Source of the DNA: CAWGGS01 sp963822095
GTDB taxonomy: Bacteria; Desulfobacterota; Desulfobulbia; Desulfobulbales; Desulfocapsaceae
Length of the DNA stretch: 64,000 nt
Reading direction: 5' to 3'
Assembly (NCBI GenBank): GCA_963822095.1
Contig: CAWGGS010000002.1
Coordinates: 37,779-101,778, forward strand
A model generated the notes under the pieces. It did not search any database and was not told the DNA's origin. It saw only the letters and a list, made by a program, of their open reading frames with translations. Below, piece after piece: positions 53,977-63,566 of this stretch. Position numbers and translations under genes: made by a program. Positions within the stretch are counted from its first letter, which is position 1. Every line of letters starts with the position of its first letter.

Positions 53977-54971
53977 TCATCTCTTTAGCTGCTCAGCCAG
54001 TTCGGACACCACCATGGCGTAGCGGTTTGAGTGGTTCCACTGGGTAATAGCCTGGAAATTCTTGTAACCGGCAATGTACCGGTAACCACCACCTTTATCA
54101 GGACTGATCTCAAGTCCGACAATGGATAATTTGGTGCCGACCGGAGGGGGGGGAGGGTGATTCCTTGGGCTTTACAGACAACAGCCCATTCAACATATCC
54201 CTTTCTCAAGTGATTCTTTACCTTGACAAGCGTGTCGGATTTGAGCTGATTTCCGATATCCCGGTATATGGGGGCATGGAGTGTCCAATGGTAACGGTGC
54301 AGATAGTTGGCAATGGAGGCAAGGATGTCGTCCACCGATGTAAAGACATCGATACGGTCATCGCCGTCAAAATTGATTGCGTACTCACGAAAGCTTGAAG
54401 GAATAAATTGTGTTTGCCCGAAGGCACCTGCATATGATCCTTTTATCTCGAGAGGATCGATATGGTTTTTTTTGCAGAGGATAAGAAACTGGATCAGCTG
54501 GTTTCGAAAGAAGGAAGAACGTCTGGGATAGGCATCGAACAGGGTGTTAAGGGTCGTAAAGACCGGGTACCGTCCCTGGCGGGTACCGAATCTTGACTCC
54601 ACACCCCAGATGGCCACGACTATTTCGCGATCAACACCTAAAGTGCGCTCTATCCTGTCGAGTAACGGCTTGTATTCTTGTAATTTTTCCTTGCCTTTGG
54701 CAATTACGGCAGGTGTGATGAAAAGTGGGCGGTACTGGTAGTACGGTTTTGCCTCCCATTGCTTATCCATCAGTTCAAGTACTCGGTCGTCGATTTTAAC
54801 CCCTTTGAACAAGGCGTTCAGTTCTTTATGACTGAAGTGATGGGTGTCGTGGAGTTCTTTGAAAAGCTTGATATATTTTTGTTGGTGCAGATTGATCTCC
54901 TGTCCGTCCGTGTACGAAACGGTCCGGTTCGTGTTTTCTTCGGTTGCGTCGACATAGGATAACGTAACCAT
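53977..54971 (-). pseudogene. mltB: lytic transglycosylase B-like gene with a C-terminal frameshift
   Basis: Soluble MltB-type lytic transglycosylase. The catalytic Glu lies in VAIWGVESRFGTRQGRY; SYAGAFGQTQFIPSSFREYA and INFDGDDRIDVFTSVDDILA are family motifs. At a C8 tract (54146-54153) the frame runs into an unrelated tail ending at 53985. With one more C it reads PVGTKLSIVGLEISPDK, GGGYRYIAGYKNFQAITQWN and HSNRYAMVVSELAEQLKR to a TGA at 53977, exactly the normal MltB ending. No ATG signal peptide lies upstream, but an in-frame hydrophobic stretch begins at an ATT (55029-55031) with GAGG in front. Confidence 0.8.
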
Positions 54972-55082
54972 AGAGAAAAAGAAGAGGATGAGAAGAGTCA
55001 GTAAAGGTGTGGAAAATGATTGATGTTTAATGGCTTGACCTCGTAATTGGAAAAGTTACAATCCTTATCAGACGTATCCAGT

Positions 55083-56039
55083 TTAAGAATACATACTGTT
55101 AAAAGTCTTGATAAAATCGTCGAGCAGGTTGGATGGAAGAGCATTAATTCCTGCTGCTGCCGCCCGGCCGCCACCGGTGGGAAAACGCCGACAGAGTTTG
55201 TCGGCATCTCTTTGGTTGTCAAGCGGGGCCCTGACACTGATCCGGAAATTTTCATCCTTACCGGTTGTGATCACAGCATGTGCCAGATCGGTACGTTCCG
55301 TTGCCTTCAAATTGGAAAAAACCCCTGAAATTCTTCTTGCCCATGGGGATTTTGGAAAAAAATAGACGCGATGGCCGTTTGGGGTGATAGTCTCTTTTAC
55401 AGCCATGGCCTTGGCCATATCATCATGTAATCCTTCTCGTAAGACCTTGAGCACATCGCTTGTCGCAAAGAAATCCAATGGGTCCTCAAATCTCCTGACA
55501 ATGCGATACAGCTCTGCGGGATGAAAATGAAGGTCATCAAGCGTGAAACCGTATCCATTGTAGTTCAAAAGCTCGCCAATTTCCTTGAGCTTTGTAATAT
55601 CTCCCTCTGTCAGGGAAAGCTCAGAGGCCATTTTCCCAGCCGAATTATGAAGGTTGTCTCCAAAGGCACCGCATATTGCCCATTTGATGAAACGATTCTT
55701 AAGTATCTCATTGACCAGAAAGGATGTACAGGTATCCGCCGACGGGTTGATATGGGTGAAGAGGTTGGCACTTTCCGGGATATTGCCTGCATAGTGATGA
55801 TCGATATAGAAAACTTTGTGTTCCGATTCAAGAAGCCGGGTGAGAAATTGACGATTGCTGTCCAGCGAAACATCGAGAACCGTAAGAGATTCAGCAGGCT
55901 CAAGGGGTATTTGCGAGAGTAAAACAATATCACGTTTGACGCCGGTGATGAGTTTGGCATCGGGTCTCGGGTCGGCGAGGCGTAACTGATGCAAAGCGCA
56001 TATGCCGTCGGCATCGCCATTGAAGACATCATAATACAT
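55083..56039 (-). CDS. DHH-family phosphoesterase
   Basis: 318 residues, cytoplasmic. N-terminal DHH domain: DVFNGDADGICALHQL, VLDVSLDSN and FYIDHHYAGN give the metal-binding Asp/His set. C-terminal DHHA1-like domain ends FPTGGGRAAAAGINAL. Relatives are nanoRNases, c-di-AMP/pApA phosphodiesterases or RecJ-like exonucleases; the short length favours small-nucleotide substrates. Lies between mltB and lptD on the same strand. Confidence 0.85.
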   Translation of the reverse strand: MYYDVFNGDADGICALHQLRLADPRPDAKLITGVKRDIVLLSQIPLEPAESLTVLDVSLDSNRQFLTRLLESEHKVFYIDHHYAGNIPESANLFTHINPSADTCTSFLVNEILKNRFIKWAICGAFGDNLHNSAGKMASELSLTEGDITKLKEIGELLNYNGYGFTLDDLHFHPAELYRIVRRFEDPLDFFATSDVLKVLREGLHDDMAKAMAVKETITPNGHRVYFFPKSPWARRISGVFSNLKATERTDLAHAVITTGKDENFRISVRAPLDNQRDADKLCRRFPTGGGRAAAAGINALPSNLLDDFIKTFNSMYS

Positions 56040-56096
56040 GAGAAGGTTGCTTCCTGTTTCGGAATAAAAGGTAGTTTATTTTTTCTTACCTGAGCA

Positions 56097-58469
56097 TTAC
56101 ATCGACATCCCAAAAGGTGTACTGATATTGGACAGGTTAAATATGAGATAAATTGCCGTGTCCGTTTCGGTATAGGTTGATCGTAGTTCTGCCGACCAGC
56201 ACGGTGCCTGATAGAGGACGGAGACATCCTGTTCGTTAACTACCGACTGACTTAAGGATTGCGAGAGCCGGTATTCTCCTCTAATGTTATCCCAGATCCA
56301 AGTCTTTAGATGGAGATTGATCTGCTCGATATCCTGGAGTTTGTCGTATTGGTAATTAATGTCGACGAGACCGCCGCTCTGGTTATCGTAGGTCCCCTCG
56401 ACACTATGCCTGAGAAAACCGTGGCCGTAGATATCAAAATCCGTCTTGTAGCTAACGTCAAGGTGCTCAATTGGTATCCATCCTAACCTGACATTTATGG
56501 GAGATAATGACTTGTCGGTCTCGTCCGAAGGCAGGCGATTGCCTTCGGTATCGTTAGTGATCTTTTCTCTGATGTTACCTAAATAATAACTCTGCTTTAC
56601 TTTCAGGTAGCCGTAATCCTTGGTTGCATCATTATCAAGAATCCCTGCTTGTTTAAACAGGGTAAAGAAGTTGTTAATTTCATAGGTAATGGTGTTGTCC
56701 GGGGCGACCCGATCGATTCCGCTGAAAGACGGGAGTTTGTCCTGATTGACATCGGGAATGTAATTATACTGGATAGAGGGACGTATTTTGTGATTGATGC
56801 CTTTATATTCTCCCATCGGGATGCCGAAATCTCTGGCCAGGGTGGTGCCGATTTCCGTATGAATTTTGTAAAGCGTTCGGCTGGGATTGCTGCCTTGGTC
56901 CCAGGTTCCGTCGCCATAGGTCTGGATATCGTAATAGGTTTCCCTGAGGCCGATCTGAGCCCGTGATTCGAGATAGGGCCCGAGTGGGATTGGCGCACTG
57001 AGCTGAGGATAAAGATCGACCCGTTGGCCACCGACCCCGTCCTTTCTCCAAAAGTTGACGTAGCTGGTATCCCAATTCATGGTAAAATCGGAATCCCCGA
57101 TAAGACTGGCCCCGGTGAAGTCGACTCCGGGGAGCTGCCAAAGCGGTGTCGGGCTTGTCTTGTGGTGACGGACGTCGTTTATGGCCACAAGAGAGGAGAT
57201 AAGAGACATTCCCGGCCATGACTTCAATACACTGGCGGTATTTTGGCGTTGATCCGCTGTCTTGTTTTGGAATCCCCGACCAAAGGTATTAAGAAACTGT
57301 TTGTGGCTCTGCTCAAAACCCGTATAGATACCGGAATTGAATTCAGTCAGGTAGTCCCGATCAGATACAATATCGAGGTCGACACGGGTGGTCCAGCCGT
57401 TTCCAAAGGACTTGTCCATCTTGCCTCTAAACCAGTATCTGTCCTTATTGGTATGAGTGAATCCCGTGTCACTGTAATATTGGGTCTCGGAGGGATCCGA
57501 GAGCCGATCCCGCAAGAAATTACCGGCAAAAGTCCCCTTATCCTCAGGAGAAAGAACATATCTGAATTCCGCCCCAGGCATGAATCCTCTTTTGGCATAA
57601 TAGTCCGTATAAAACGTCATGTCGGCGGAGTCTGATATGTTATAGAAAAAGGGAAGATTAATACCAAAGCCATTGTTGGATGATGCGGAGATTACAGGGA
57701 TCAAAAAACCTGTTTCCCGGGTATTTTTTACAGGGAAGGTCATGTAGGGCGAATAAAGTACCGGAACACCTTTGATATTGAACTTGGCATTTTTCATCAC
57801 GGCATAGCCGCCTTGGGTGATTTTCGTGTCACTGCTTGAGAGACTCCAGGGAGGCGTTTCATTCTTTTTCAGCTTACAGGTAATTGCCCACCCATCTGTA
57901 ATATGGTAGGTGTTCACTCCGGTCTTTTCAATGGTCTTTCCTTGCAGATGCAGGTCATTTTTGTTTCTAATAAGAGTTGCGTTTGAGAACACACCTGTGG
58001 TGCGGCTGAGATTCACCACACCCTGCTCGGCATACAATCTGTCTTCACCACTTAAGATATCGACATGCCCGCGTGCTTTGATGGTGCCGAGTGTAATATC
58101 ATAGGCCATCCAGTCGGCTTTGATTGTAATTTGGGTCTTGTAGCGAACCTTGCCTTCGGTTTCAAGATCTTTGGGAGTTACCTGTTCAGGCTTGGGGGTT
58201 TCGCCTAAAAGGATAGCCCAGTCGGTTCCCTTCTGAGTTTTTTGGGACGACTTTGGTGGAAGTTTTTCTCGTTTTACCAGAATGATATTGCCTTCGGCAA
58301 TGATACTCCGCGGGTTTTCATAACGGGTAATTTTGTCTGCTGAAATCTGCCATTCTTCAGTAATGAGCTTTTTGGCGGAGGCATTTAATGGAAGACCAAA
58401 GAGGAGAAGAGTGGTGAAAAAGGCAAAAGTAAATTTTAAACCGGTTGATTGTGGCAAGATCATTGTCAC
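56097..58469 (-). CDS. lptD: LPS-assembly protein LptD
   Basis: Outer-membrane beta barrel that inserts LPS with LptE. About 790 residues from the GTG at 58469, which has AAGGAG 6 nt upstream (an ATG two codons later and a longer frame to 58535 are alternatives). Signal peptide (LKFTFAFFTTLLLFGLPLNA), an OstA-type jellyroll (EWQISADKITRYENPRSIIA, GHVDILSGEDRLYAEQGVV), then the LptD barrel (YSPYMTFPVKNTRETGFLIP). Cysteine content is low. Implies a lipopolysaccharide outer membrane. Confidence 0.93.
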   Translation of the reverse strand: MTMILPQSTGLKFTFAFFTTLLLFGLPLNASAKKLITEEWQISADKITRYENPRSIIAEGNIILVKREKLPPKSSQKTQKGTDWAILLGETPKPEQVTPKDLETEGKVRYKTQITIKADWMAYDITLGTIKARGHVDILSGEDRLYAEQGVVNLSRTTGVFSNATLIRNKNDLHLQGKTIEKTGVNTYHITDGWAITCKLKKNETPPWSLSSSDTKITQGGYAVMKNAKFNIKGVPVLYSPYMTFPVKNTRETGFLIPVISASSNNGFGINLPFFYNISDSADMTFYTDYYAKRGFMPGAEFRYVLSPEDKGTFAGNFLRDRLSDPSETQYYSDTGFTHTNKDRYWFRGKMDKSFGNGWTTRVDLDIVSDRDYLTEFNSGIYTGFEQSHKQFLNTFGRGFQNKTADQRQNTASVLKSWPGMSLISSLVAINDVRHHKTSPTPLWQLPGVDFTGASLIGDSDFTMNWDTSYVNFWRKDGVGGQRVDLYPQLSAPIPLGPYLESRAQIGLRETYYDIQTYGDGTWDQGSNPSRTLYKIHTEIGTTLARDFGIPMGEYKGINHKIRPSIQYNYIPDVNQDKLPSFSGIDRVAPDNTITYEINNFFTLFKQAGILDNDATKDYGYLKVKQSYYLGNIREKITNDTEGNRLPSDETDKSLSPINVRLGWIPIEHLDVSYKTDFDIYGHGFLRHSVEGTYDNQSGGLVDINYQYDKLQDIEQINLHLKTWIWDNIRGEYRLSQSLSQSVVNEQDVSVLYQAPCWSAELRSTYTETDTAIYLIFNLSNISTPFGMSM

Positions 58470-58646
58470 AGTAAACTCCTTCTTTAGGAAAACGGAATTG
58501 TTTTTGTCAGTCACGGGCGATGGATCCCATGGCAAATAAAAGGTTTCACTCTTTGATCAAAAGAGAAACTTGAATCCCTTTCCTTCTGTCATGAGCTGTA
58601 TGATAGGCTAAACTCTTTGAAAGAAAGCGAACATATCTCTCCACCA

Positions 58647-58682
58647 AATGGTTTTCTTTAAAAAAATAAGAAAGCCATTTTT
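58647..58682 (+). terminator. orphan terminator-like hairpin
   Basis: 12-bp stem AATGGTTTTCTT/AAGAAAGCCATT (one G-U pair), 9-nt A-rich loop and T5 on the plus strand. There is no plus-strand gene upstream; in the lptD direction it would fold in the leader. Confidence 0.45.
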
Positions 58683-58739
58683 ACGTCACAAAAAGACAGG
58701 ACAGCTAAATCACATTGAACCGATATCTTCAAAAATTGG

Positions 58740-58768
58740 AGTTTACGTTTCAGGTGATTTTGTGTCAA
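58740..58768 (-). promoter_or_regulatory. sigma-70-like promoter for lptD
   Basis: On the minus strand TTGACA (58763-58768), 17-bp spacer, TAAACT (58740-58745). It lies about 270 bp before the lptD start, giving a long 5' leader. Confidence 0.55.
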
Positions 58769-59680
58769 GTCAAAACCTCAGAGTATCCTGATAATGAAGG
58801 AGAATTGTTTTGTTTTCACTCTAGCTTACTGCTATTCGTTAAGAATGAAAATATTTTTCTTTCCGATTGGCCTGTTTACCTGAAATGATTGTTTGCCGGC
58901 TTCATAAAAAGATTACTGGCCGGCGGTTTGGCGTCCTACCCACCCGTTTTATCGTGTTGACCTTGCAGACTTTGGGAATTTTTACAAGGTTATCATTGTT
59001 TCACGTTGGGAATAATTTCTCTCTGGTTAGTAAGTTTGCAGTATGGTAAGATAATCTTATCCGTAATCCAGGGTGTTCCTACTTTGGGACGGATATTGAG
59101 TTTCCGACAGGAAATGAAGATTGTTTTCCTATTCACTTTTCTATCCGGGTTTTCTAAAGAACAGGTAGGCAGGTCGGCAGCTGTCATCCAAAACGGGAAA
59201 GACTTGAAACTTCCAATGGTAAGGAAGTATTTTTTCAACAGAGTTTTGTAGGAATACGGACCTTTCCCGGCGTTTTTAAACATCTGAGATGAAACATTAC
59301 CGATCGAAGGACTTGGGAGGAAAAGAGGGTTGGGGAATATGATTTTGAAGAAGGAATGCAACGGTGAAAGGGGAAAACTCTTGTCACCCGAGAATTGCGG
59401 GGAATTTGCTTCTTAAAGTATCAGTTTTAAATACTATTTATAAGCTGATTATAGGTGGAGGTTTCCCTTTTTTGAATTTACAGAGGATCGTCCAGGAGCA
59501 TTAGAAATGCCCGATCTTCCACAAGCGGCGGGAAAAGTAGTCAGCCGTGATTGTCTCGTCAATCGGATGTTCGTAAAAAAATCAAAAATGTACGAAGAGT
59601 CCTTCCGCATAACCAAATGATTGAACCGGAATATGGTTGACTAGAGCGGCTACTCAAATCCCGTTATCAAAGGATAAGGA

Positions 59681-61942
59681 ATGGTAGCAAAAACAACGAA
59701 TACAAAAAAGACCCCCCCGGATGAAAGCTCCGGCAAATCAAAAACAGAAATAAAGGCCTCTAAAGGAGCCTGGTGGAAAAGCACAGTCACTGAAAAAAAT
59801 GACCAACCATCTGATACTTCCCTAGATATTGCAGTCGATGTAAAAGAGACAGCTCAACCTGAGAAGAAGAGGCCTACCCGTACAAAGAGGGCCGTCAAGA
59901 AAAAGCCGGTCCAGACAACAGACGTAAAAACCGGCAAGGTTGACGCCGTGGACTCTCAGGAAGAGGCGAAACCCCAAACCGCGAAGAGGCCTCCCCGTAA
60001 AAGGGGACCGAGAAAAAAGAAGAGTGATCAGCAAAAGAGCCTGGAGCCTGCTCAAAAGAGTGCGGAAAATAAGAATGCTGATCAGGTGGTTAAGGCTGTA
60101 ACAAAGGAGCCCGTAGCAGAGAGCGCTGCCGAGTCCACGAAGGCTAAGGATACCGTCGTCTCGGATGGAAAAGCTGCAACTGATACTTCTTCAGTGGCTG
60201 ATGAACCTCTCTCTCAAGCAGAAGCTTCAACAGACTCTGTCGCTTCGAAACCTCCCGAAAAAAAGAAAAGCAGTCGGCCCCGACGGGGAAGAAGAGGGAA
60301 TAAAAAGCAGGAGGAGGCGAAGGCGTCACCGGATGGGGAAAGAGAGGAAGACGACGAAGGATCAGAGGTAGCGACCGATGATCATAAGGAAGATGATACT
60401 CCGAGAGCGGTACGTAAGCTGCTTATCAATGCCGAGGAACCGGAAGAATGTCGGTTGGCGTTGTTGGAGGAAGGGCGACTTGAGTGCATCTATGTGTCGA
60501 CTACAACCCGAACCCACACCAAAAACAATATCTACAAGGCCAGGATTGTCGCCTTGGAAGCCAATCTCCAGGCTGCTTTCGTCGATTACGGGACGGAAAA
60601 AAACGGTTTTCTGCCTTTTGGAGAGATTCATCCCGAGTATTATCGCCAGGATGTGTCTGAAAAAACAAAAAAGATTGTCGAACAGCACCAATGGAAGAAA
60701 CTAAGCATTACCGATGTCCTGGAAAAGGGGCAAGAGGTCTTGGTTCAGGTGGTCAAGGAAGAAATTGGCACCAAAGGCGCCAATATGACGACCTATCTCT
60801 CCCTGCCAGGTCGTTGTGTGGTTCTGTTGCCCGGGTCGGATTCCTCCGGCATATCCCGCAAGATATCCGGTGAGGAAAGACGCTCTCAGCTTCGTGATAT
60901 TATGGATTCAATGACGATTCCCGAGGGTATTGGTTGGATTGTCAGGACTGCCAGTAACGATATTAACAAAACAGCGCTCTCTCGGGATGTCAACTATCTG
61001 CTTCGTCTCTGGGCCGAGATCAAAAAGAAAGGGCAGGACATGGAGGGAGTCGGTGAGATCTATCAGGATCACGACAGTGTCCTGCGTTTTTTAAGGGAGA
61101 ATTTTGATCCGAGCATTGAGGAAATCTTAGTCGACAACCAATCTGCCCTGGAACAGGTGAAAGGATTTATCGAGATCCTTCCTCCCAAGCAGCGGACCGT
61201 CAAGGTGAAACTGCATAGAGGATCAAGACCGATATTTAATCAATACAGCATTGAAGACCAAATTGAATCCATCTATCAACCCAGAGTCAATCTGCCCTCA
61301 GGCGGATCCATTGTTATCGACCAGACTGAGGCCTTGGTCGCCATAGATGTCAACTCAGGGTCGACCTCCAAAGATCACAATTTCGAGGCCTCTATATTTC
61401 AAGCGAATATGGAGGCGGCCGTCGAACTTGCGCGTCAGCTGCGCTTGCGTGATCTTGGTGGTCTGATTGTCATTGATTTTATTGATATGCGTTCTCAAAA
61501 GAACATCCGTGAGGTTGAAAAGCAGGTCAAGACGGCGATGAAACGGGATAAGGCCAAGGTCGATATCAGCCGGATCTCCAAATTTGGGTTGATGCAGATT
61601 TCCAGGCAAAAGCTCGGAGCCCCTATCGATGCCGGTACCTATCGGGTCTGTGAACATTGCAGTGGGAGGGGGACCGTACGTTCCGTCGAGACCCTGGCCC
61701 TTTTTTACCTGAGGAGAATTCAGACCGGCGCCAGCCGAAAGCTGGTGCATCAGGTGGAGTGTCATTTCCCGCTCGATGTGGCTCAATACCTGCTTAATAA
61801 TAAAAAACAGGAGTTGATCGAACTTGAAAAACGGTATGATACCGAAATATCGATCATAGCAAAACCGGCTCTAAAACCAGCGGACAACGAAATTATCTAT
61901 CATAAGAGGGAAAAAGAGGTGGATGGAAAAAAACAGGCTTGA
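59681..61942 (+). CDS. ribonuclease E/G
   Basis: 753 residues. Residues ~1-235 are a low-complexity, Lys/Arg/Glu-rich tail (KRPPRKRGPRKKK, RPRRGRRGNKKQ) that precedes the catalytic part. The S1 domain begins near 265 (CIYVSTTTRTHTKNNIYKAR), then RNase H-like and DNase I-like parts with the metal-binding Asp residues in ALVAIDVNSGSTSKDHNFE and GGLIVIDFIDMRSQKN, and the Zn-link CEHCSGRG. Endonuclease for mRNA decay and rRNA/tRNA processing. AAGGA precedes the ATG. tRNA-Arg follows 40 bp later. Confidence 0.94.
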   Translation: MVAKTTNTKKTPPDESSGKSKTEIKASKGAWWKSTVTEKNDQPSDTSLDIAVDVKETAQPEKKRPTRTKRAVKKKPVQTTDVKTGKVDAVDSQEEAKPQTAKRPPRKRGPRKKKSDQQKSLEPAQKSAENKNADQVVKAVTKEPVAESAAESTKAKDTVVSDGKAATDTSSVADEPLSQAEASTDSVASKPPEKKKSSRPRRGRRGNKKQEEAKASPDGEREEDDEGSEVATDDHKEDDTPRAVRKLLINAEEPEECRLALLEEGRLECIYVSTTTRTHTKNNIYKARIVALEANLQAAFVDYGTEKNGFLPFGEIHPEYYRQDVSEKTKKIVEQHQWKKLSITDVLEKGQEVLVQVVKEEIGTKGANMTTYLSLPGRCVVLLPGSDSSGISRKISGEERRSQLRDIMDSMTIPEGIGWIVRTASNDINKTALSRDVNYLLRLWAEIKKKGQDMEGVGEIYQDHDSVLRFLRENFDPSIEEILVDNQSALEQVKGFIEILPPKQRTVKVKLHRGSRPIFNQYSIEDQIESIYQPRVNLPSGGSIVIDQTEALVAIDVNSGSTSKDHNFEASIFQANMEAAVELARQLRLRDLGGLIVIDFIDMRSQKNIREVEKQVKTAMKRDKAKVDISRISKFGLMQISRQKLGAPIDAGTYRVCEHCSGRGTVRSVETLALFYLRRIQTGASRKLVHQVECHFPLDVAQYLLNNKKQELIELEKRYDTEISIIAKPALKPADNEIIYHKREKEVDGKKQA

Positions 61943-61967
61943 GGAATCGAGCAATCTGAAGTATATA
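61939..61967 (+). promoter_or_regulatory. possible tRNA-Arg promoter
   Basis: TTGAGG (61939-61944) and TATATA (61962-61967), 17-bp spacer, placing a start just before the tRNA at 61983. It overlaps the RNase E/G stop codon; read-through from that gene is the alternative. Confidence 0.4.
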
Positions 61968-61982
61968 AACAGATCCTTATCG

Positions 61983-62059
61983 GCGCCAGTGGCTCAGCTG
62001 GATAGAGCAACGGACTACGAATCCGTAGGTCGGGGGTTCGAATCCCTCCTGGCGTACCA
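61983..62059 (+). tRNA. tRNA-Arg (anticodon ACG)
   Basis: 77 nt including the encoded CCA. Acceptor gcgccag pairs with ctggcgt (one G-U), the D arm has ggctcagctggatagagc, the anticodon stem acgga/tccgt encloses ctACGaa, and the T arm has ggttcgaatc. Inosine at A34 would let it read CGU, CGC and CGA. Confidence 0.97.
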
Positions 62060-62067
62060 GTAAAATC

Positions 62068-62101
62068 AAGGGGTTAAGCTGAAATGGCTTAACCCCTTTT
62101 T
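62068..62101 (+). terminator. terminator after tRNA-Arg
   Basis: 12-bp stem aaggggttaagc/gcttaacccctt with a 7-nt loop and T-run, 8 bp after the tRNA. Confidence 0.93.
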
Positions 62102-62603
62102 GATTTGCCGCTCAGTTTGTACAACTCCTGTACAACCTTTGCAAGGTATAAGGTGGAGGAAACTCCTGACGGTTGACTAACGGATCAATTTCTTTCTCAC
62201 CTGCGGTTATAGGGGGGGCACTTATTCTCAGAAACTTTATACTACTGGATTGAATGCTATTTTTATGATACTTTTTCTAGACTTTTTAGGTATTAGCGGA
62301 TAGTGAACTGAGAATTTTTGAGAGAAATATGTAGCGCGACGCGAGGTTTGAAACCTTTTTACGCGAGGTTTGAACCCAACTTTGCGGTCAATTATAAACC
62401 GGGTCAGGATGTAAAATCCAGCTCGGTTTTGTTGTTTTTAAATGTCCTTTAAAGGTAGATTGAAATGAGTAAGTCGGTGCAGGTTTATAGGAGATATGTT
62501 GACTTTGTCCTGAAATATAAACAGGAAGAGTCCTAAGTTGCAGGATTTCTTAAATGGTTGACCTTGCCAATGCGAGTCTCTGCAGCTGTGATATGGTGCG
62601 CTC
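62102..62603. other. gene-free region beside the tRNA
   Basis: No ORF of note. Contains a 14-bp direct repeat acgcgaggtttgaa at 62339-62352 and 62361-62374. No integrase or repeated tRNA 3' end was seen, so an integrated island is not supported. Confidence 0.4.
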
Positions 62604-63530
62604 TAGGAGTCTGTCGGATTATGATCACCGCACCGACAGCCGGAAAATCGTATAAAATTAATATATCATTTTGATTTTACTATATAATACTTGACATTTT
62701 CTGGTCTCTGTAGTCAATTGCTATGTAATTTCAGCTATCTACATAGAGAAAAAAACATGACTCAAAAATTCATCCCCACAAACAGAGCACAACAGTTCCT
62801 CTTTCCGCCATCGATTCAAGATTGGCTCCCTGAAGAGCATCTGGCCAGATTTGTTGTCGATATCGTATCACAGCTTGATTTGCGGCCTCTTGCGGAAACG
62901 TATGAAGGAAAGGGGTACAAAGCCTATCATCCTGAGATCCTATTGTCATTATTGTTCTATGGCTATGCCACCGGGATTTTTTCCAGCCGTAAAATAGAAA
63001 AGGCAACCTATGATTCCGTGGCCTTTCGTTTTATCTCCGCCAACACCCATCCCGATCACGATACCATTGCCACTTTCCGCAAACGGTTTCTTACGCAACT
63101 CAAACCACTTTTCGTCCAAATTCTGTTGCTTGCCCGCGAAATGGGCCTTTTAAAAATGGGCAGAGTCAGCCTTGACGGAACCAAGATAAAAGCCAATGCC
63201 TCCAAACACCATGCTTTGAGCTGGGGCCATGCCTGTAAAATTGAGAAGCAGCTGCAGGCCGAAGTTGAAGAACTTATTCGTCTTGCCGAAAAAGCTGATT
63301 CCGAAAAGATTCCTGACGGGATGGATATTCCGCAAGAACTGAGTCGGCGTCAAGACCGGCTGCAGGCTATAGCTGAAGCCAAGGCAAAAATTGAGGAACG
63401 GGCAGCCCAAAGATACGCCCAAGAGCAAAAAGAACACGAGGAGAAAATAGCTGCCCGCAAGGCAAAAGCTGAAAAGACCGGCAAGAAGCCGCGGGGCCGC
63501 GGTCCCAAGCCGCCAACGCCTGGACCTCAT
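62604..63530 (+). mobile_element. truncated IS1182-type insertion sequence
   Basis: Left part of an IS: a left-end palindrome ctgtcgg/ccgacag (62611-62617, 62633-62639), a TTGACA box at 62691 and the 5' part of the transposase. The right part is missing; sequence changes abruptly at ~63530. The left boundary is approximate. Confidence 0.7.
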
Positions 63531-63566
63531 CCCTCCAAAGCCTTGGCGAAGGAGGGTGCTACGTAA
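62757..63566 (+). pseudogene. IS1182-family transposase, 3' truncated
   Basis: 269 residues of a protein that is normally about 450-500. N-terminal PPSIQDWLPEEHLARFVVDI, LRPLAETYEGKGYKAYHPEI and FISANTHPDHDTIATFRKRF are the DUF772-type start; VSLDGTKIKANASKHHALSW holds the first catalytic Asp. A long coiled coil leads to RGRGPKPPTPGP, after which the family would go on to the second half of the catalytic domain; here only a foreign tail HPSKALAKEGAT remains. ATG 62757 is used; the upstream frame to 62691 is not family-like. Confidence 0.88.
63531..63556. repeat. palindrome at the truncation point
   Basis: ccctcc (63531-63536) and ggaggg (63551-63556) around a 14-nt loop. It lies exactly where the transposase and, from the other side, a membrane-protein reading frame are broken. 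Confidence 0.6.

Larger units (their letters stand above)
58470..59680. other. 1.2-kb gap without a recognised gene
   Basis: Divergent gap between lptD and the RNase E/G gene. Contains a good minus-strand promoter (58740-58768), a hairpin with a T-run on the plus strand (58647-58682), and several ORFs of 45-120 codons on both strands (for example a 45-residue plus frame from MKIVFLFTFLSGFSKEQVGR near 59114) that lack ribosome-binding sites or recognisable motifs. It may hold a decayed gene or long leader regions. Confidence 0.4.

Noticed and set aside
58993..59361. 122-codon minus ORF in the lptD-RNase gap
   Set aside because: Compositionally unlike the neighbours, no motif, no ribosome-binding site; the opposite-strand ORFs are equally unconvincing.
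62339..62374. 14-bp direct repeat as a CRISPR-like or iteron array
   Set aside because: Only two units with a 22-bp period; no array, no cas or rep gene.
61983..62603. tRNA-linked integrated island
   Set aside because: No integrase and no repeat of the tRNA 3' end was found downstream within the window; only a truncated IS follows.
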